From the NCBI GenBank assembly GCA_013365365.1, contig JABVXU010000022.1:62001-126000 (forward strand): a stretch of DNA of 64,000 nt. Direction: 5' to 3'. Of this stretch, positions 37,219 to 50,079 are shown piece after piece (the first letter of the stretch is position 1; each line of letters starts with the position of its first letter). The DNA comes from Cruorifilaria tuberocauda (taxonomy: Eukaryota; Nematoda; Chromadorea; Rhabditida; Onchocercidae). The position numbers and the translations under genes are program-made. Under the pieces are notes generated by a model, which was given only the letters and a program-made list of their open reading frames with translations, had not been told where the DNA came from and searched no databases.

Positions 37219-40186
37219 ATGCGCAGTAAAGAGAAAAAGAAAAGGAACGAGAATTCAGAAGATGTCTCGACTGATAAGGAAGCATCGGAAGATCAGCAAC
37301 AACTCCATCAGCAATCTGTTGTTCATCCGCCACCGCTAGAGCCATTTCAGGTTAAATGAATTGTTTAGCTTCGTCATAGTTTGGATGCTCAAAAGCAAGG
37401 ACCTTGCTTTGCTTTTTTATTGGATAAAAAACCTAGTAAACTATAATGACATGAAGTGACAGTCCAAAAATTCTTGGAATCAATGAAAATAATTTTATTT
37501 AGTAAAATTACTTACTCAGAAACAGAGAGCTTTAACAAAAATAGTGATATTCACTCTAATTTGATTACAAGTGAGTGTGTGTTCCTTCTGACGATAAAAA
37601 TAGAGTGAATAAGGTTCGGAAAAGGTATAATTCCTTATCACTCGGTATCACACATTTCCATTAAATCAAGAAACCTCCACTACCATTCTTTTGTCCGGAT
37701 TTGCTCAAATTTAATGTCGTATGTCCCTAACAAAGAACGGAAGTTTTAAAAAAATCAATACTATTTATAGCTGGAATTATCTGGAATTTTCATGATAATT
37801 CTTTCAATCTGTCAATTCCCACTCAATCAGTTGACTTAAATTTCGTTTCAAGTTATCTTTTAGGATACTGTTTTACTGAAGAAACCACTTGGTCTTCGTA
37901 TTTGCAAAAATACTCTGCAGGTTAAAATTCGTTCTGCATTTTAAGTTCATTTAATTGGAATATTAAATCTTCAATTTTTATGATACAAAGTCATTAAGAA
38001 CAATAATTGACCAAAATTTTTACACTTCAATTTGAACAAATATTTTTTTCTTGAACAAAAAATTTGATACCATAAATATTTTTATTTCATAATTTGTCAA
38101 ATCCCTAAACATAGCATCGAAATATGACTCTGCCAGAAATACCAGAACTACCAGAACTTGAGCTATCATAATTCAGATGAGAAGTATCAAAGCTTACACT
38201 TAAGGTGACATACATCGAGGAATCCGGAGCATCAGTAGGACGGGTATCCGTTGGCGATGTTATCATAGCAGTCGACGGTCAAAAAATCAGTACCATCAAA
38301 GAGCTCAACAATGCGCTTAGAAAACCTTCATCGGTGAAATTATTTCTATCTAGCAGTTTCATCTAAAACATCGAATAGTTAAAAGAATTTTCGTCTTTAA
38401 ATACCCCGTAATTACAGAATATTAGGTAACTAAATTAGTGTGGTCTTGCTTTGTGAATCTGTTGCATAATTTCAGATTTTATGAAAACTTACACCAAGAA
38501 GCTGCAATTGAATTATATGTCTACTTTAGAAATTTCTCTTCGCTTGAAGTTCATTGCATCATCGATAATATTAATCATAGATGATAGCTGTCGGGTTTAA
38601 ACGTACATACTATTCAAAATGCAAACACAAAAGGACATTTGTGGAGAAGATAAGCGTAGAACGCGGTCGAGAAATGAAATGCACCGGTCGAGCAATCGAT
38701 CTATATCTGGCAAGAAGGCCATTTCTTCTTATCAAAAACAATTTTTAAATAAATTAAATTAATTCTCAGGGGTCCTCTTAACAAAGCCACAGTGTAATCC
38801 CGTTTCTCTGATAACAATAATTAGGGAATATTTCAATAGCAATGGAAAGATTTCGAGCTTTTCTTAATAAAAATGAAAGAGAAATTTAGGAAATGAAAAT
38901 TCGGGGGGCGTTCTGAAATACATTCGTATTCCAATTAACTTTTTTAAATCGAAGAAGATTCTGTACTAATTTATTCGAAATGAAAAATTAATTTTTCACT
39001 TTGTCTTCAGTCCAAACCTGGAACTTTTTTTATTTAAATTAATAACAAAAATAAGAAGTCTCAGAAAAACATTTTATCTGTCAAATTAAAATTAATTTTA
39101 CAGGTCCAAATGGCGCTGCACATTAATGAAATGGTTGACGTGAATGAAATGCTCGGATTATCAGTGAAATATGATGCAAAAGAAAGAATCGAAGTAAATA
39201 CTACAGCCGTTAACAGTCTTTCATCCTTACATTTGCGCCCAGGCGATATAATACGGTATGACTTAACGCTTCACATTGATATTCATCCAGTTATGCAAGC
39301 ATTGCGAATCCGGAAATAATATTTTTTCCGCTCAAAGTGTCACGAAATCCAAGTCTTTATCATAATTGATCATTAATGCCAAACTTCAACAAGTAAAATG
39401 ATGAAAGAGAATTTATGAATATACTAATTTCTGAGATGAATCGATAAATTCATCAAGTAAATGAGTGGCACCTTATGGTCGATAGGTATTAAATTAGAGG
39501 ATTCGAAGTTATGCAAATGAAGTGCGTTACTTTAGTGAAGTAAATGAATATCCTATTGCAAGTAAAACTATGCTTGATCATTTCATACAAGAAGCAGTCA
39601 TCGAAAAGGGTCAGGTATTCCTTATCTTGTCTTTTTTTTACATTGTTAATATTTGAAAAAATTCATAATCATATAATAGTTTAAATGATATAATTTATTA
39701 TTCATTAAGGTAAATTTTACAATCGAAAGCTTAGCTGGAGGCACTGATAGTTATCGCGATCAAATTGAACTGGGAAGTGATGTTCTAGAAATCGCTCAAA
39801 AACAAGTGAATTTTTTGAATTATTTCATGCAATTAAATGGAAATATCTGGCTTGCTTCAAATATTTTATATTATGTGAAATCTTAAAATTGTGATTAAAA
39901 TTTAATTTGTGAAAGCTGAAATCAATCTCTCTGCTATTTTTAGCTATATATATATATATATATGCTATTTTTATAGATCCTCCAATTCCGATTAGCTCTG
40001 GCTTCAAAAGCACTAAATCGTCCATCAATATTGCGAAAACAGCAAGCAAATAGAAGCAATAAGGAAATAGTTATTTCTCAGAATTTTGTTGAATTACCAA
40101 TCGGAGCTGATTTTGACCCATCAAAATTAAAGCCATGCAAGGGCGCTAATGTCGAAATAAGAAATATGCAAAGACGTGGCTCTTGA
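37219..40186 (+). CDS. Tandem PDZ-domain protein
   Basis: Seven exons, 37219-37350 (start uncertain), 37864-37920, 38205-38333, 39104-39255, 39536-39614, 39710-39805 and 39977-40186, give at least 284 residues in phase. PDZ domains bind C-terminal peptides and scaffold signalling complexes. A basic, Gln-rich N-terminus precedes PDZ1 (KPLGLRI loop, then VTYIEESGASVGRVSVGDVI and IAVDGQKISTIKELNNAL). PDZ2 follows (LGLSVKYDA, NSLSSLHLRPGDIIREVN, FIQEAVIEKGQVNFTIE). The C-terminus is polar and basic, ending NMQRRGS. The frame is open upstream of 37219 to about 37133, so an earlier exon or an upstream start may exist. The arrangement recalls small nematode tandem-PDZ proteins, but I cannot name an orthologue. 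A poly(A) signal at 40409-40414 lies only about 100 bp before the next gene. Confidence 0.78.
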
Positions 40187-40408
40187 TTTTCCAATTAGGC
40201 AAAAATTTTAAATTTGCTATTATGTATTTGCGTTTTCTGGACACAGTAATATAATGCTTTATCCGTTTGCATAAGATAATGGAATTGGAAACAGTGGCAT
40301 TCTTTGCTTGTAGCGCAATATAAGATGAAATCAGCTATAATGTGTGCTATAATTTCGGTATAATTTATCCATGCAAATTTTGCTTGATTTAAAAGTATAA
40401 AATGAAGG

Positions 40409-40414
40409 AATAAA
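40409..40414 (+). terminator. Poly(A) signal between the PDZ and kinase genes
   Basis: AATAAA lies 223 nt after the PDZ stop codon and 103 nt before the kinase start. A CTTTCTAAG acceptor-like site follows at about 40485-40493. This spacing resembles nematode operon junctions. Confidence 0.5.
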
Positions 40415-40516
40415 GTTTGATTGTCATTTGATCAGTTAATATAGCCGAGATTTGGTTCAAGGTTGTAGTGTGAAGCTCCACAAACTTTCTAAGATTGAAA
40501 ACTGTTTGAGAATGAA

Positions 40517-41680
40517 ATGACAGAGCGAACTGTAAAAGCTCTTCGAGTTCATGGACCAGGCCAGGGTAAAGACGTGGAAATTACTTTTGGAGAGGAGCAT
40601 CTTCATGCAAGTGGCGTTTTCGCCAATGTCTATTCAGCTAGATTGTATAGACCGGTAGAAATGCTTGTTGCAATCAAGAAAATATGGCCCGGTACAAGTT
40701 GGTCGATGATTAATCCAGAAGTGTATTACCTTTCTCGAATGAAGCATCAATGTATCATTACACTTCTATATCATTTCACTTTAACATCAAATAATGAAAT
40801 ATGTCATTGCATGGTTTTTGACTACTTACCTACAGATATGGCCAAATTACGATTGAGCAAAATAGGTCGCCGTCTTCCTCTTTTGGATGCTAAATTATAC
40901 GCATTTCAAATGTTCTCAGCCATAGACTACGTGAATGCCTTGGGCATTGCACATCGGGATGTTAAGCCGTCTAATATGATTGTTGATGATGAAAAGGGAA
41001 TTTTAAAATTAGCCGATTTCGGTAATGCGAAATTGTTGAGGAAAAGTGAAGAAAATACACCGTATCAGGTCAGTGCCGGAGAAATTCTTGGCTTTTTTTA
41101 TTGAGATTAAAAGGTCAAGCAGATGTAAAAAAACTGCGAAATTAAATTAACACTTGCTTTTTAGGTTACACGTTATTATCGAGCACCGGAACTAATATTC
41201 GGTTCAACTAGGTATTCAACGGCAGTGGATGTTTGGGCATGCGGTTGTGTATTATCTGAATTTGTTACCGGTAAAGTGCTCTTACAAGGACGCACTTGCC
41301 AGGATCAGGCTCGATTAGTCATCGATATATTTGGATATCCAAGCACAGAACAATGTCAAGCAATGAAAGTAAGCAAACCACGATATGCTCGAAAACGTGC
41401 CCGTGGTTTACGAGTAATACTAAATGCTTACAATGCGCCAGTTGAAATGATCCAGTTACTCCAAGCTATCCTTGTTTATGAACCTTATCGAAGGCTCAAA
41501 GGTAATGATGTACTCGGACATTCATTTTTCAATGATTTACGCAAAATCCCAGCACCGGTACGAAGTAATGGACAAATAATACCACATTTGGATTACACAA
41601 TCTACCAGCAAAATACACAAAAGACGCATTCGGAAGAAATGGATGATGATAGTTCGGATGACGAGAAGAATGAATCATAA
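40517..41680 (+). CDS. Divergent GSK3-like serine/threonine kinase
   Basis: Two exons (40517-41068 and 41165-41680) join in phase to 355 residues. The CMGC-type catalytic core is complete: VAIKK (Lys54), alpha-C Glu68, HRDVKPSN (catalytic Asp148), DFG (167-169) and the RYYRAPELIFG motif that marks GSK3. Tyr183 occupies the place of the activating GSK3 tyrosine (TPYQVTRYYRAPE). The glycine loop is degenerate: GNGSFG of GSK3 is replaced by ASGVFA, keeping only the middle Gly. The tail is acidic (EEMDDDSSDDEKNES). Nematodes carry rapidly evolving GSK3 relatives, for example the C. elegans gskl genes with male germline roles. This one is likely of that group rather than canonical GSK3, which is inference. 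The single intron and closeness to the PDZ gene are notable. Confidence 0.9.
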
Positions 41681-41738
41681 AGGTGAATTATTATTTTCTG
41701 AATTAAACATCTTTTTTTCGTTTAATTTTATGAAAGAC

Positions 41739-41744
41739 AATAAA
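41739..41744 (+). terminator. Poly(A) signal of the kinase gene
   Basis: AATAAA 58 nt downstream of the kinase stop codon. Confidence 0.5.
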
Positions 41745-44640
41745 TGAAACGACGATTCTTGCAAGATACGGTACACAGTGCAAGATGTAAGATATGGATA
41801 TCTAGTTAAAAGAATTAAAATGCTGTTAAGATTTGCAGTGTGAAATGCATGCCAGCGGACATGACCATTGGTCACACTCATCAGCTTATATAAAAGAAAA
41901 ATTCAAGAGTTATTATAGCTATCATCCAAGGCGTTTTCAAAATTTATTGATTTTGTGAGATAAATTACTTGAACTACTGGAAAAAGTTAAGAAATTTGAA
42001 TTTAGTGGAGAATAAATAGACAGAAAATAGGTATGTTGTCATATTAAATCATTCATATTCAATAAAGAAATTCGCTATGCGAATATTTTAATTCATCTTT
42101 TAATTAAAGTTGTAATATTATTAATGGCAGCATGTTAGTGGGAATTAATGTTAGTGGGAATAGATGGCTTTCAGATGCTTCTAATTTTCTAGACTTCGGA
42201 GCTCTATCCATCAATATGGTTTAGACAAGTAAATTGACAAATTATCAGAAGTTATGCAATCTGTAGAATTTTGCAAAAGCAAACAGAATTATTCGAAAAA
42301 AAGACTCGTGAAAAATAATTATTCGAATTATTTTGTCATTTCTTGAATTTCCAGAAGATTGATCATCTTTGTACAGTCTTCAATCAATTCCATTTATATT
42401 TGCAACTCTTAATTTCGTTTCGAATGCAGTCAATAATGTTATGCGTCAAAATTTCACCAATTAATTACCTTCTTTGGAGATTATTTTAAAAAATAATACA
42501 GAAATATCTCTGGGAAATTAAAATAAATAATATCAACTGGAATATTCGGTTTTTCGATTCATCTCTTCCAACAGCAATGATAATCGATAGTTTCCTAATG
42601 ATGTCTAATTACGAAGTTATCGAGTTTCCGGTTCTGTATTTCATAGCTATAATGCCTTTTTATCATTATTTAATCGTATTTTGATTGGAATTCGAAAGTT
42701 TATCTCAGTCCCGATATGGAGTAAAGAGTTTCGGAGATCGTTGTGATGTTGCGACAAGCTGACAGCCAGAGGCAAATCTCGCCGTGCAGTAGCATTCATC
42801 CAAGTCTATAGATGAAGAGAATGTAGAAAGTGAAAGGAAGAAAAAAATGTCCTCAGTCCTCAGTTAGTTTGCGCAGATAACGTGTCGTGCTGGGGCATCC
42901 ACACACGTCAATACTCAATAATTTCGAGCCAAGTTGGGACAGAATCTCTACGGCGTGCAATACTTCCATTTTCATCATTTTTGCAGTGATTTATTAATAT
43001 TATAACTTTAAATTTAATCCCAGTTTTCCAATTTAAATTAAAAGCAATTTTATTCTTGCTTTCGCGATTTTAGTTAGTGTTAGTTATTAACCTTCAAAAA
43101 GCATTCCTGCTAATCTTTGTACTCAGGAAATTTTTATACCTCAAGTCAATTTATTTTTAGATAAATATTTTTAAATGTTGTTGATTCAGTTCTCTCAGGT
43201 ATAACTTAATTTACTTTTTAAACATATTTGCTTTTTGAAAGAAACTCAAATGAATCAACAAGTATAACCAAAATATCACTCATTTGGTGGCGAAGGTAAT
43301 GATAACTTTGTAGACTATAAGCACTTTTACGGTACTTCCGTAAAAAACAGGCCTTGTGGCACTAATGCACATACAAACGGACACATAAACGTACACATGT
43401 ATATAGATGCATACACATATACACATGCACACATACAGATAAATATGTAAAGATACACGAAGAAATGTGGAACAATTGGGATAACAAAAGTAAAGACTCA
43501 GCTAGTCTCTCTATTTAAGCTTGTCCAAAGAGCAAGGCATTCATTCTTTAATTCAGTAGATTGCTCCAAAGACAAGTAAGTTTCTAGCTCTATCTACTCT
43601 TTTCCCTTCATATTTCTGGCCATCGGTAAATTCAAGAATACCTAATTTGTCCAGCACAAGACTGCATTACCATACAAAAACTTGACTTTATCCAAAACTC
43701 TTTTCTTTCAAAATCCAATTTTAGGTTCTCATATTTGCTAGCGACTAAAGGTTAATTTAAGTAATTCATTATTTTTATTCTTTTACATAATTTTATTGCT
43801 GTATTACGAAATATTAATTAACATCTATCAATAATAATTGTATTTCATTGTTTTTAATTCCGAAGAATTTCACTTAAAATGTTTACCAGTTTTTACTTTC
43901 TTCTTTCCTTTCTTCAATTTGGCACCACAACCATCATTTAAATTAGTGTAGTTTCTGATAACTATCAGTTGTACTTGAATATTTTTTCATTTTACAGATT
44001 TATCTAATTGGGGGATAGTTGCTTTCACATATTTCGTGACGCTTAATTCTCTCAGTGATATTTTTGAAGCGCTTAATGACATTATAGTAATTGTTTTTAT
44101 AAGTAATTGCTGCACAATAATGGAAGAGATGAAAATCTGTCTGATGGAAATTTTATGAAATATTCCAAATCTGTCCATTCCTTCCTTTCTTTTTGTATTA
44201 TAATGTGACCGTCATTATTTTGAAATATTTTGTAGTTTGATCTTTTTATGCACGATATATAGAATAAATCCGCTTTGTGCTCATTTCAATCATCTTCTCT
44301 TGTGCAGTTCTGACAATAGCATCCAGAAATGTTTTTTTACAAGCTTAAAAGTCTATTTGAAAAGGCACTGCTCAAAATTGTCAAATTAAGAATAGTTTTA
44401 ATTTGGATCACAATAAACAAATAAGTTTAATAAATAATTTTGATATGTGGTATGGTATGATATTTCTGAGGGGTAACTTGAATGATCTAAAGAGTAGCTT
44501 GTTTTCAAGAATAAGTTGATTAATCGTAAGTTGAGGCTTACTTTAATCATTTCTTTCAGTAATGTTACTTTTGATTTCAAACAATGGTTGTAGCAAACTG
44601 ATATAATTTCTTATAAATCAAGATTATTGTACAGGTATTC
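41745..44640. other. Intergenic, possible promoter of the next gene
   Basis: No coding exon was found. Two 14-bp direct repeats (ATGTTAGTGGGAAT) lie at 42132-42145 and 42148-42161. A less AT-rich block at about 42730-42970 could be a promoter. A degenerate CA/TA-rich simple-sequence block occupies about 43367-43438. Confidence 0.4.
43367..43438. repeat. Degenerate CA/TA simple-sequence block
   Basis: About 70 bp of mostly alternating purine-pyrimidine sequence built from ACACA, ATACA and CACAT units, intergenic. Confidence 0.7.
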
Positions 44641-47600
44641 ATGCCAGTACTGTGTTGCTATGCGAAACGACGTCGTGCAAGCCCAGCAGCTAAATCGTCT
44701 GAGCAGTGCTTAGTAAGTACTTTTTTTTTGATTGCTTGAAATTTGGAAATTTCTGATAAAATTAAAGTACATTAAAAATAAATTATTCAATAAAATGATT
44801 CAATGATTATTTTATGAATGTCAAGCAGTTATTTCTGCAAATATTTGATGATTTGCTACTTTGCTATTTTGAGCAGTTTACAATTATGTAACACTAATAA
44901 TGAAATTTTTGAATTTATTGAAAATATGCAAGGAACATTTCATTTAGGAAATCCTTTCATTTTTCTATTTTCAATTAAATTCTATTGAAAGGTTTTGTTA
45001 TTTAAAACTTGCGGAATAGTAAAATTGTCAGTATTGAATTCATCGAATAGAATCACTTTGAGAAAAATATAATGAGACAAACAAAAAGCAAATCAATGAA
45101 ATAGCACTGAACGAAGTATTTCCATCCAACCACCGTCACAACTATTCCATTTAATCTAAAAGTCTTCGAAAGAATTAGGATGCTGAAATTATTTCAGTAA
45201 TGAATAAGAGAGAAGTATTAAGCTGATTATTTCATTCTGGGAATAAATATTCTCACCAAAATTGCTTAAGAAGAAACAAAACTTTGTAGCCATTTATTGT
45301 ACATGTGTGGAAAAAGGGATTTTAATTAAGAATATCCATATGAAATTGTCTCAGATAGTAAGTTTTGCAGCGAGATATGTTAGGTATGAAACAGGCAAGG
45401 TTGGATGAATTCGGAAGTTCGACACCGTTAATGGTAGTGGCCGGTAGCAGTAATGAAGCATCGTCTTCACGTCACCACCGCATTGCGGCAATCACTTCAC
45501 GAAGTCCACCACCGCCAAGATGTCTGAGTAATGGAAAAACAATAATCGTTCCGTTGAATTCCAGAAAAGGTTTATTTTGACCCGTTATTGCAGCAAAATA
45601 ATCCTCATACCAAAACAAATCATTTTTGCTTGGATTTGAAGTGTGATTTCATATTGTATTTTATTTCGCTTTAAAGATTCATTGTTTGACTAATTTATTT
45701 TAATACCTTTAAATACTAACTTGTCATATGGAATTTGCATTAATCTCTGTTTGGATTAGTAATTAATAGATTTTTTACGAATTTCATGAAATTCAAAACT
45801 GCAACAATTAGCTGTTTTTGATTTACTTTAAACAAATCCACTTATCTTCATAGAGTCACAGGAAAATAAGAAAGCGAAAAGATTAGAATAAAATTGGAAT
45901 AATTTAAAACAAAAAAAACCTGCTTGCAATGATTAATTTCTCTTATGGTAATGCTAATCGCATTCATTAGAACCAAAGATTAAATGGGAATGAATTTATA
46001 TGGAAAAAATTGAAAGAATGATATTTGATTTGAAAAAATAATGAATCCTTGAAAGGAATGAGAGAGATATTTATACATACCAAAAGTTTCCAATAAATAA
46101 TTTTGAAATTAAAATGACCGTGTTATTCCTGACGAAAATTAATGATTTATTTCTAATTTAATAATGAAAATTGCAAGTAACCGTAAAAAATAAAATATAA
46201 AAATGTGAATAATACTACAAATCTTCGTCTATCAGTAATAATTGCATTTTATTTCTGCTTTTTTTCATTTTCTTCTTTATTTCTTTTTATTTTTCATCTT
46301 TCTATTAAACTTTTCCTATAATTCTTTTATGGTAAAAACTGTATCATTACTTTATATTTTGGAAATTTCATTGATGTGGAAGATATCTCTACCATAACAA
46401 TGAATATACAAGAGAAATTTAGTTTTTCTTATTCGCATTTAAGTAACAAGAAGGAATTTAGCTCATGATTTGGATTTAAGTACATATTAGAACTGCAGAT
46501 TTATTAGTATTTAACATATTATTTTTTGACTGGACAAAATTTTTAGGACGCACATTATTTGCACCATTGCGTGCTACACCTGACAATAAAGGTACATCAT
46601 TCGAGAACGATACTACAATTGATGCAGATTTTATTTCAATTGATCGAGTTTGTTTATCGAAAATATTTCAACACTATAAAGTTCATATTAATTTAACCAA
46701 GGACAAATTTTGTTTTCGTTTCAGACTACTCCATCATATTTGGAACCAAGACAACAAAGACAATGTAAATGCGGTTTTTCAAAGTCCGATAAAGTGCCCA
46801 GCGTTGAAGTACAAATTCTTGAAAGCTACCGATTTCTACTTTTTATTGAACCTTTTTTTCTTACTTGATTTAATTTCAGCTACTCGCTTCGAGCTATGCG
46901 CCACCACCACTGCCTTCACTTTTAGTCGGTCCACCACAATGTACGTTTTATTTCCTATTTATATATTCCTTTGCACTTTTTGCTAGTTTAACAAATTGTT
47001 TCGATGACTGTCATATCGGCGATTCGAGAAAGACTTATAATGTTGCTTTCTTTGATCCATTGTTTGACCAAATTAGTGAACCTTAGATTAACCGATCGGT
47101 ATTGACCAGTTAACCTCTTCTATTTTCTTTCCTTTGGAATTTTAATTTACTTTGACTGCAAAAATTAGTATTTTTTCTGTAATTATTACATGTAACTCTA
47201 ACGATTTATTATTTTGTATTATTTTTTGATCAATCGAAATTCAAGCAGCAGAAACTAATAAGAAAAAAAAGATCTATTCATTCAGTATTCAGTAATTTCA
47301 GTTAATCTGCGGAAAGAATTATCAGGAGTCACTGAAACCAGCAACAGTCTTGATATTAATAATGATGCGAAGGCGAAGAAGAGCGGAAGTAGTAATTCAG
47401 TAAACTCACTTGGAAGGTATGCTATTTACAAAAAGCCAACCGTTCATATGGGCTTGGCGTTATCCTCCTTTAAACTTAATCCTTTAAATTATCGAATTGT
47501 ACATTGCTGAAGTGCGAAGTACATTACAGTCCTCAAGATTCATCGCTCAGCATAGGGTCACCGAAGGACACAAGCGCTTCTATTAGTGATAGTTTTTGTG

Positions 47601-50079
47601 TTACTGGTGAAAGGGAGATGAATTTGGACGAAAGGGAACGAGTCTACTCTCTTGAAAGAGGTAAATTTATAGCGATTTAGAGAAAAAAGGAAAAGTAAAA
47701 CTTGCAGCAATGCGATTCGCCAAATTTTAGTTAAAGATGCTAGGATATGAATGCTGAAGTGAAAATTTAAATTCAATAACAAGAATTAGTGGACGGAGAG
47801 TAGAATTTCTAATGAAAATGTTTAGATAAAAATGAATTTCAAAATGTTTCAGGATTAAGAACTGATATGGAAATTTATGGATTTTCTCCAAAATTAGATC
47901 ATTCAATATCTGAATCGGATTCACAACAGAAATATATTCTTCATCGGTGAGTTATTAAAATATTTCTTCTGCTCACTTTTGCCTCTAATCTACAATATAC
48001 TAAATCACACTGCGGAATTCAAATAAAAATTAATCGTTTTTGAACTCCTACCTGGTCAAAATCTATACCTTCTTTAGAATAAAATATTCAGTGAAGATAT
48101 ATGAAATATTAATAAAACATCAAATGATCATAATAGACCTTCGACACTTTTTTAGCCGAATAATTGTAAATTTTTAGAATAGAAGAAGAGTCAGAGCAAA
48201 ACGGAGATATTCAGACAGCCGGTATAGTAACAAGTGGAACGCTTGATTCGATCAAATCAGTCTTCTCACATTCAAATCAAGTTGATTTGCAATCCAATAT
48301 TATCGTTCCGCACTCTGTTTCTCAACAGGTAAAATTTTAAACTCTAATCTTTTTAAATGATTAGAATTTTGAAATAAATAGAATTTCAGTAAACACTTCC
48401 AAAACCTTTTTGCAGTGAAAGGTTAGGAACTGAAAAATGAGACTGAATTTAAAATGTCTTATTTGTAAATTTCAACAATATCCAAAAGCTGTGAAAGACT
48501 ATTTACTTAGTCTATTGTTTACAAGTTTTAGTTTGAAATGATGGATCTTCGTGAACGCTTATGATGGAACTGTCATCTCGATATGTTCTCAAATAATATA
48601 ATTGAATAAAAGTTATTTAAAATATTAAACATCTGATAGATCATAAAAATAGATGATTTGAAAATTTTGTTAGGTAAAGAGATGAAATAAATTTGTGAGA
48701 AATAAATTTTATTAGGTGATCAAAAGGACTTAAAGTGGTTATATGAGTTGAACTGATTCAAATTTACAATGCATAACAATTTTTCATTTGAATAAATTTT
48801 AATGAGATTTTAAAATAGTTTCTAATTTTCATATCACTTTTTCTGATGATTAAAAAAGAAACTAAAGGAAATATTTAAAGAATAACATGGAAAGTGTTCG
48901 CAACGTTGTGGAATTGAAAACCAACAAGGATGATTCAGTTTACTGTTACGTAAAATCAGACTTTAACTGAAGAATTGAATAATAAATCTATTGCTAAAAG
49001 TAGATAAAATAATGTGATCCAGATGTTTCGCGAAATATGCACCTATTCCTGTACATATCCTTTATCAAATTTTATGATCCCGTGAAACTTATCTAGGTTT
49101 TCAGGTGTATCAAAATTACAATATTCAAGTTTTAAAGACTGAATTGAGTCTTCAGATTACCACTTTAAAGAAGTGATGAAAGTCCAATGTTGAATCATGT
49201 CAATAATTGTTAAAGTAGCTGGTGTTGTTCGTCGGATACGACATTTGATTTCATCAATAAAATTGCTCTAGAATTTAGGTGGTCTAAGACGATATTTTTT
49301 TCAATCAGATAAACGTGAATTTCATTATGAAATTAGATAATAAAGATAAAAGAAAGACAAAAATATTATTAAATTCAATCGCCAGTTGTTAAAATGCGAA
49401 TAATTAGGCACTGTTGTTCATTCATTCATTTTATACAAAATAAAACAGTACATCATTATGATTTGCAATTTTGAAGTCATCGCTATTAAGAAGAGAGGGA
49501 GCTTTTCAACGGAATGATAGATGAAGAAAAAAATATACGACATACGTGACTTCTTCACTTTATTCTCATATAATCAAAAAACAAACACAATTTCTAATTT
49601 AGATTTGCATGCAGAAGAAATGAATTAAGATTGTATGAGAGATAAAAGAAGCAAAATGAATATAAGCAATTGCAGCAGTTTATTAACTTTCATCGCTATT
49701 ACTCTATTAAATGAATCAATAAAGTTATTGCAACTGAATTATTTTCAATTTATACTTATTTATTTTCTTTAGTTTTATATAACTGTAAGAGTAATAACAA
49801 TTTTAATATGGGATATGCGCGTAAAACAGAGACGTCATTTGTTTATGCCATGATTAGTTATTTCGGCAATGGGTTTGCACTAGGTACGTGTGTATGTGTG
49901 TGTATGTGTGTGCATGTGTGTGTATGTGTGTGTGGATGGGAAGAATCTCGAAAATGTTATTATCAAAATTGCAGACTCCTTCTGGCAAGGATGTCGACAT
50001 TTCCATCCGTACACAACGTACACACTCACTTCGTGCTATACGAAGCTTCCTCCATCCATCCGTCAATCAATCGGTTTAA
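44641..50079 (+). CDS. Ser-rich protein with cysteine/basic N-terminus, not recognised
   Basis: Ten exons join in phase to 370 residues: 44641-44712, 45371-45569, 46547-46647, 46725-46808, 46880-46940, 47302-47416, 47530-47660, 47853-47946, 48178-48328, 49975-50079. All junctions are GT-AG and phases match throughout, which supports a real gene. The N-terminus (MPVLCCYAKRRRASP) pairs two Cys with a basic run, a pattern that could be palmitoylated and hold the protein on a membrane. The middle is Ser/Pro-rich (SRSPPPPR, YAPPPLPSLL) and mostly disordered in character, with a Cys pair (RQCKCGF). The C-terminus is basic (ISIRTQRTHSLRAIRSFLHP) and ends NQSV. No enzymatic motif is visible. Exon 3 could end earlier at 46591. 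An upstream exon is possible because the frame is open before ATG 44641. Confidence 0.65.
49886..49934. repeat. (GT)n microsatellite in the last intron of the Ser-rich protein gene
   Basis: About 49 bp of GTGT with interspersed AT, lying about 40 bp upstream of the last exon's acceptor. Overlapping ORFs here are artefacts of the repeat. Confidence 0.9.
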
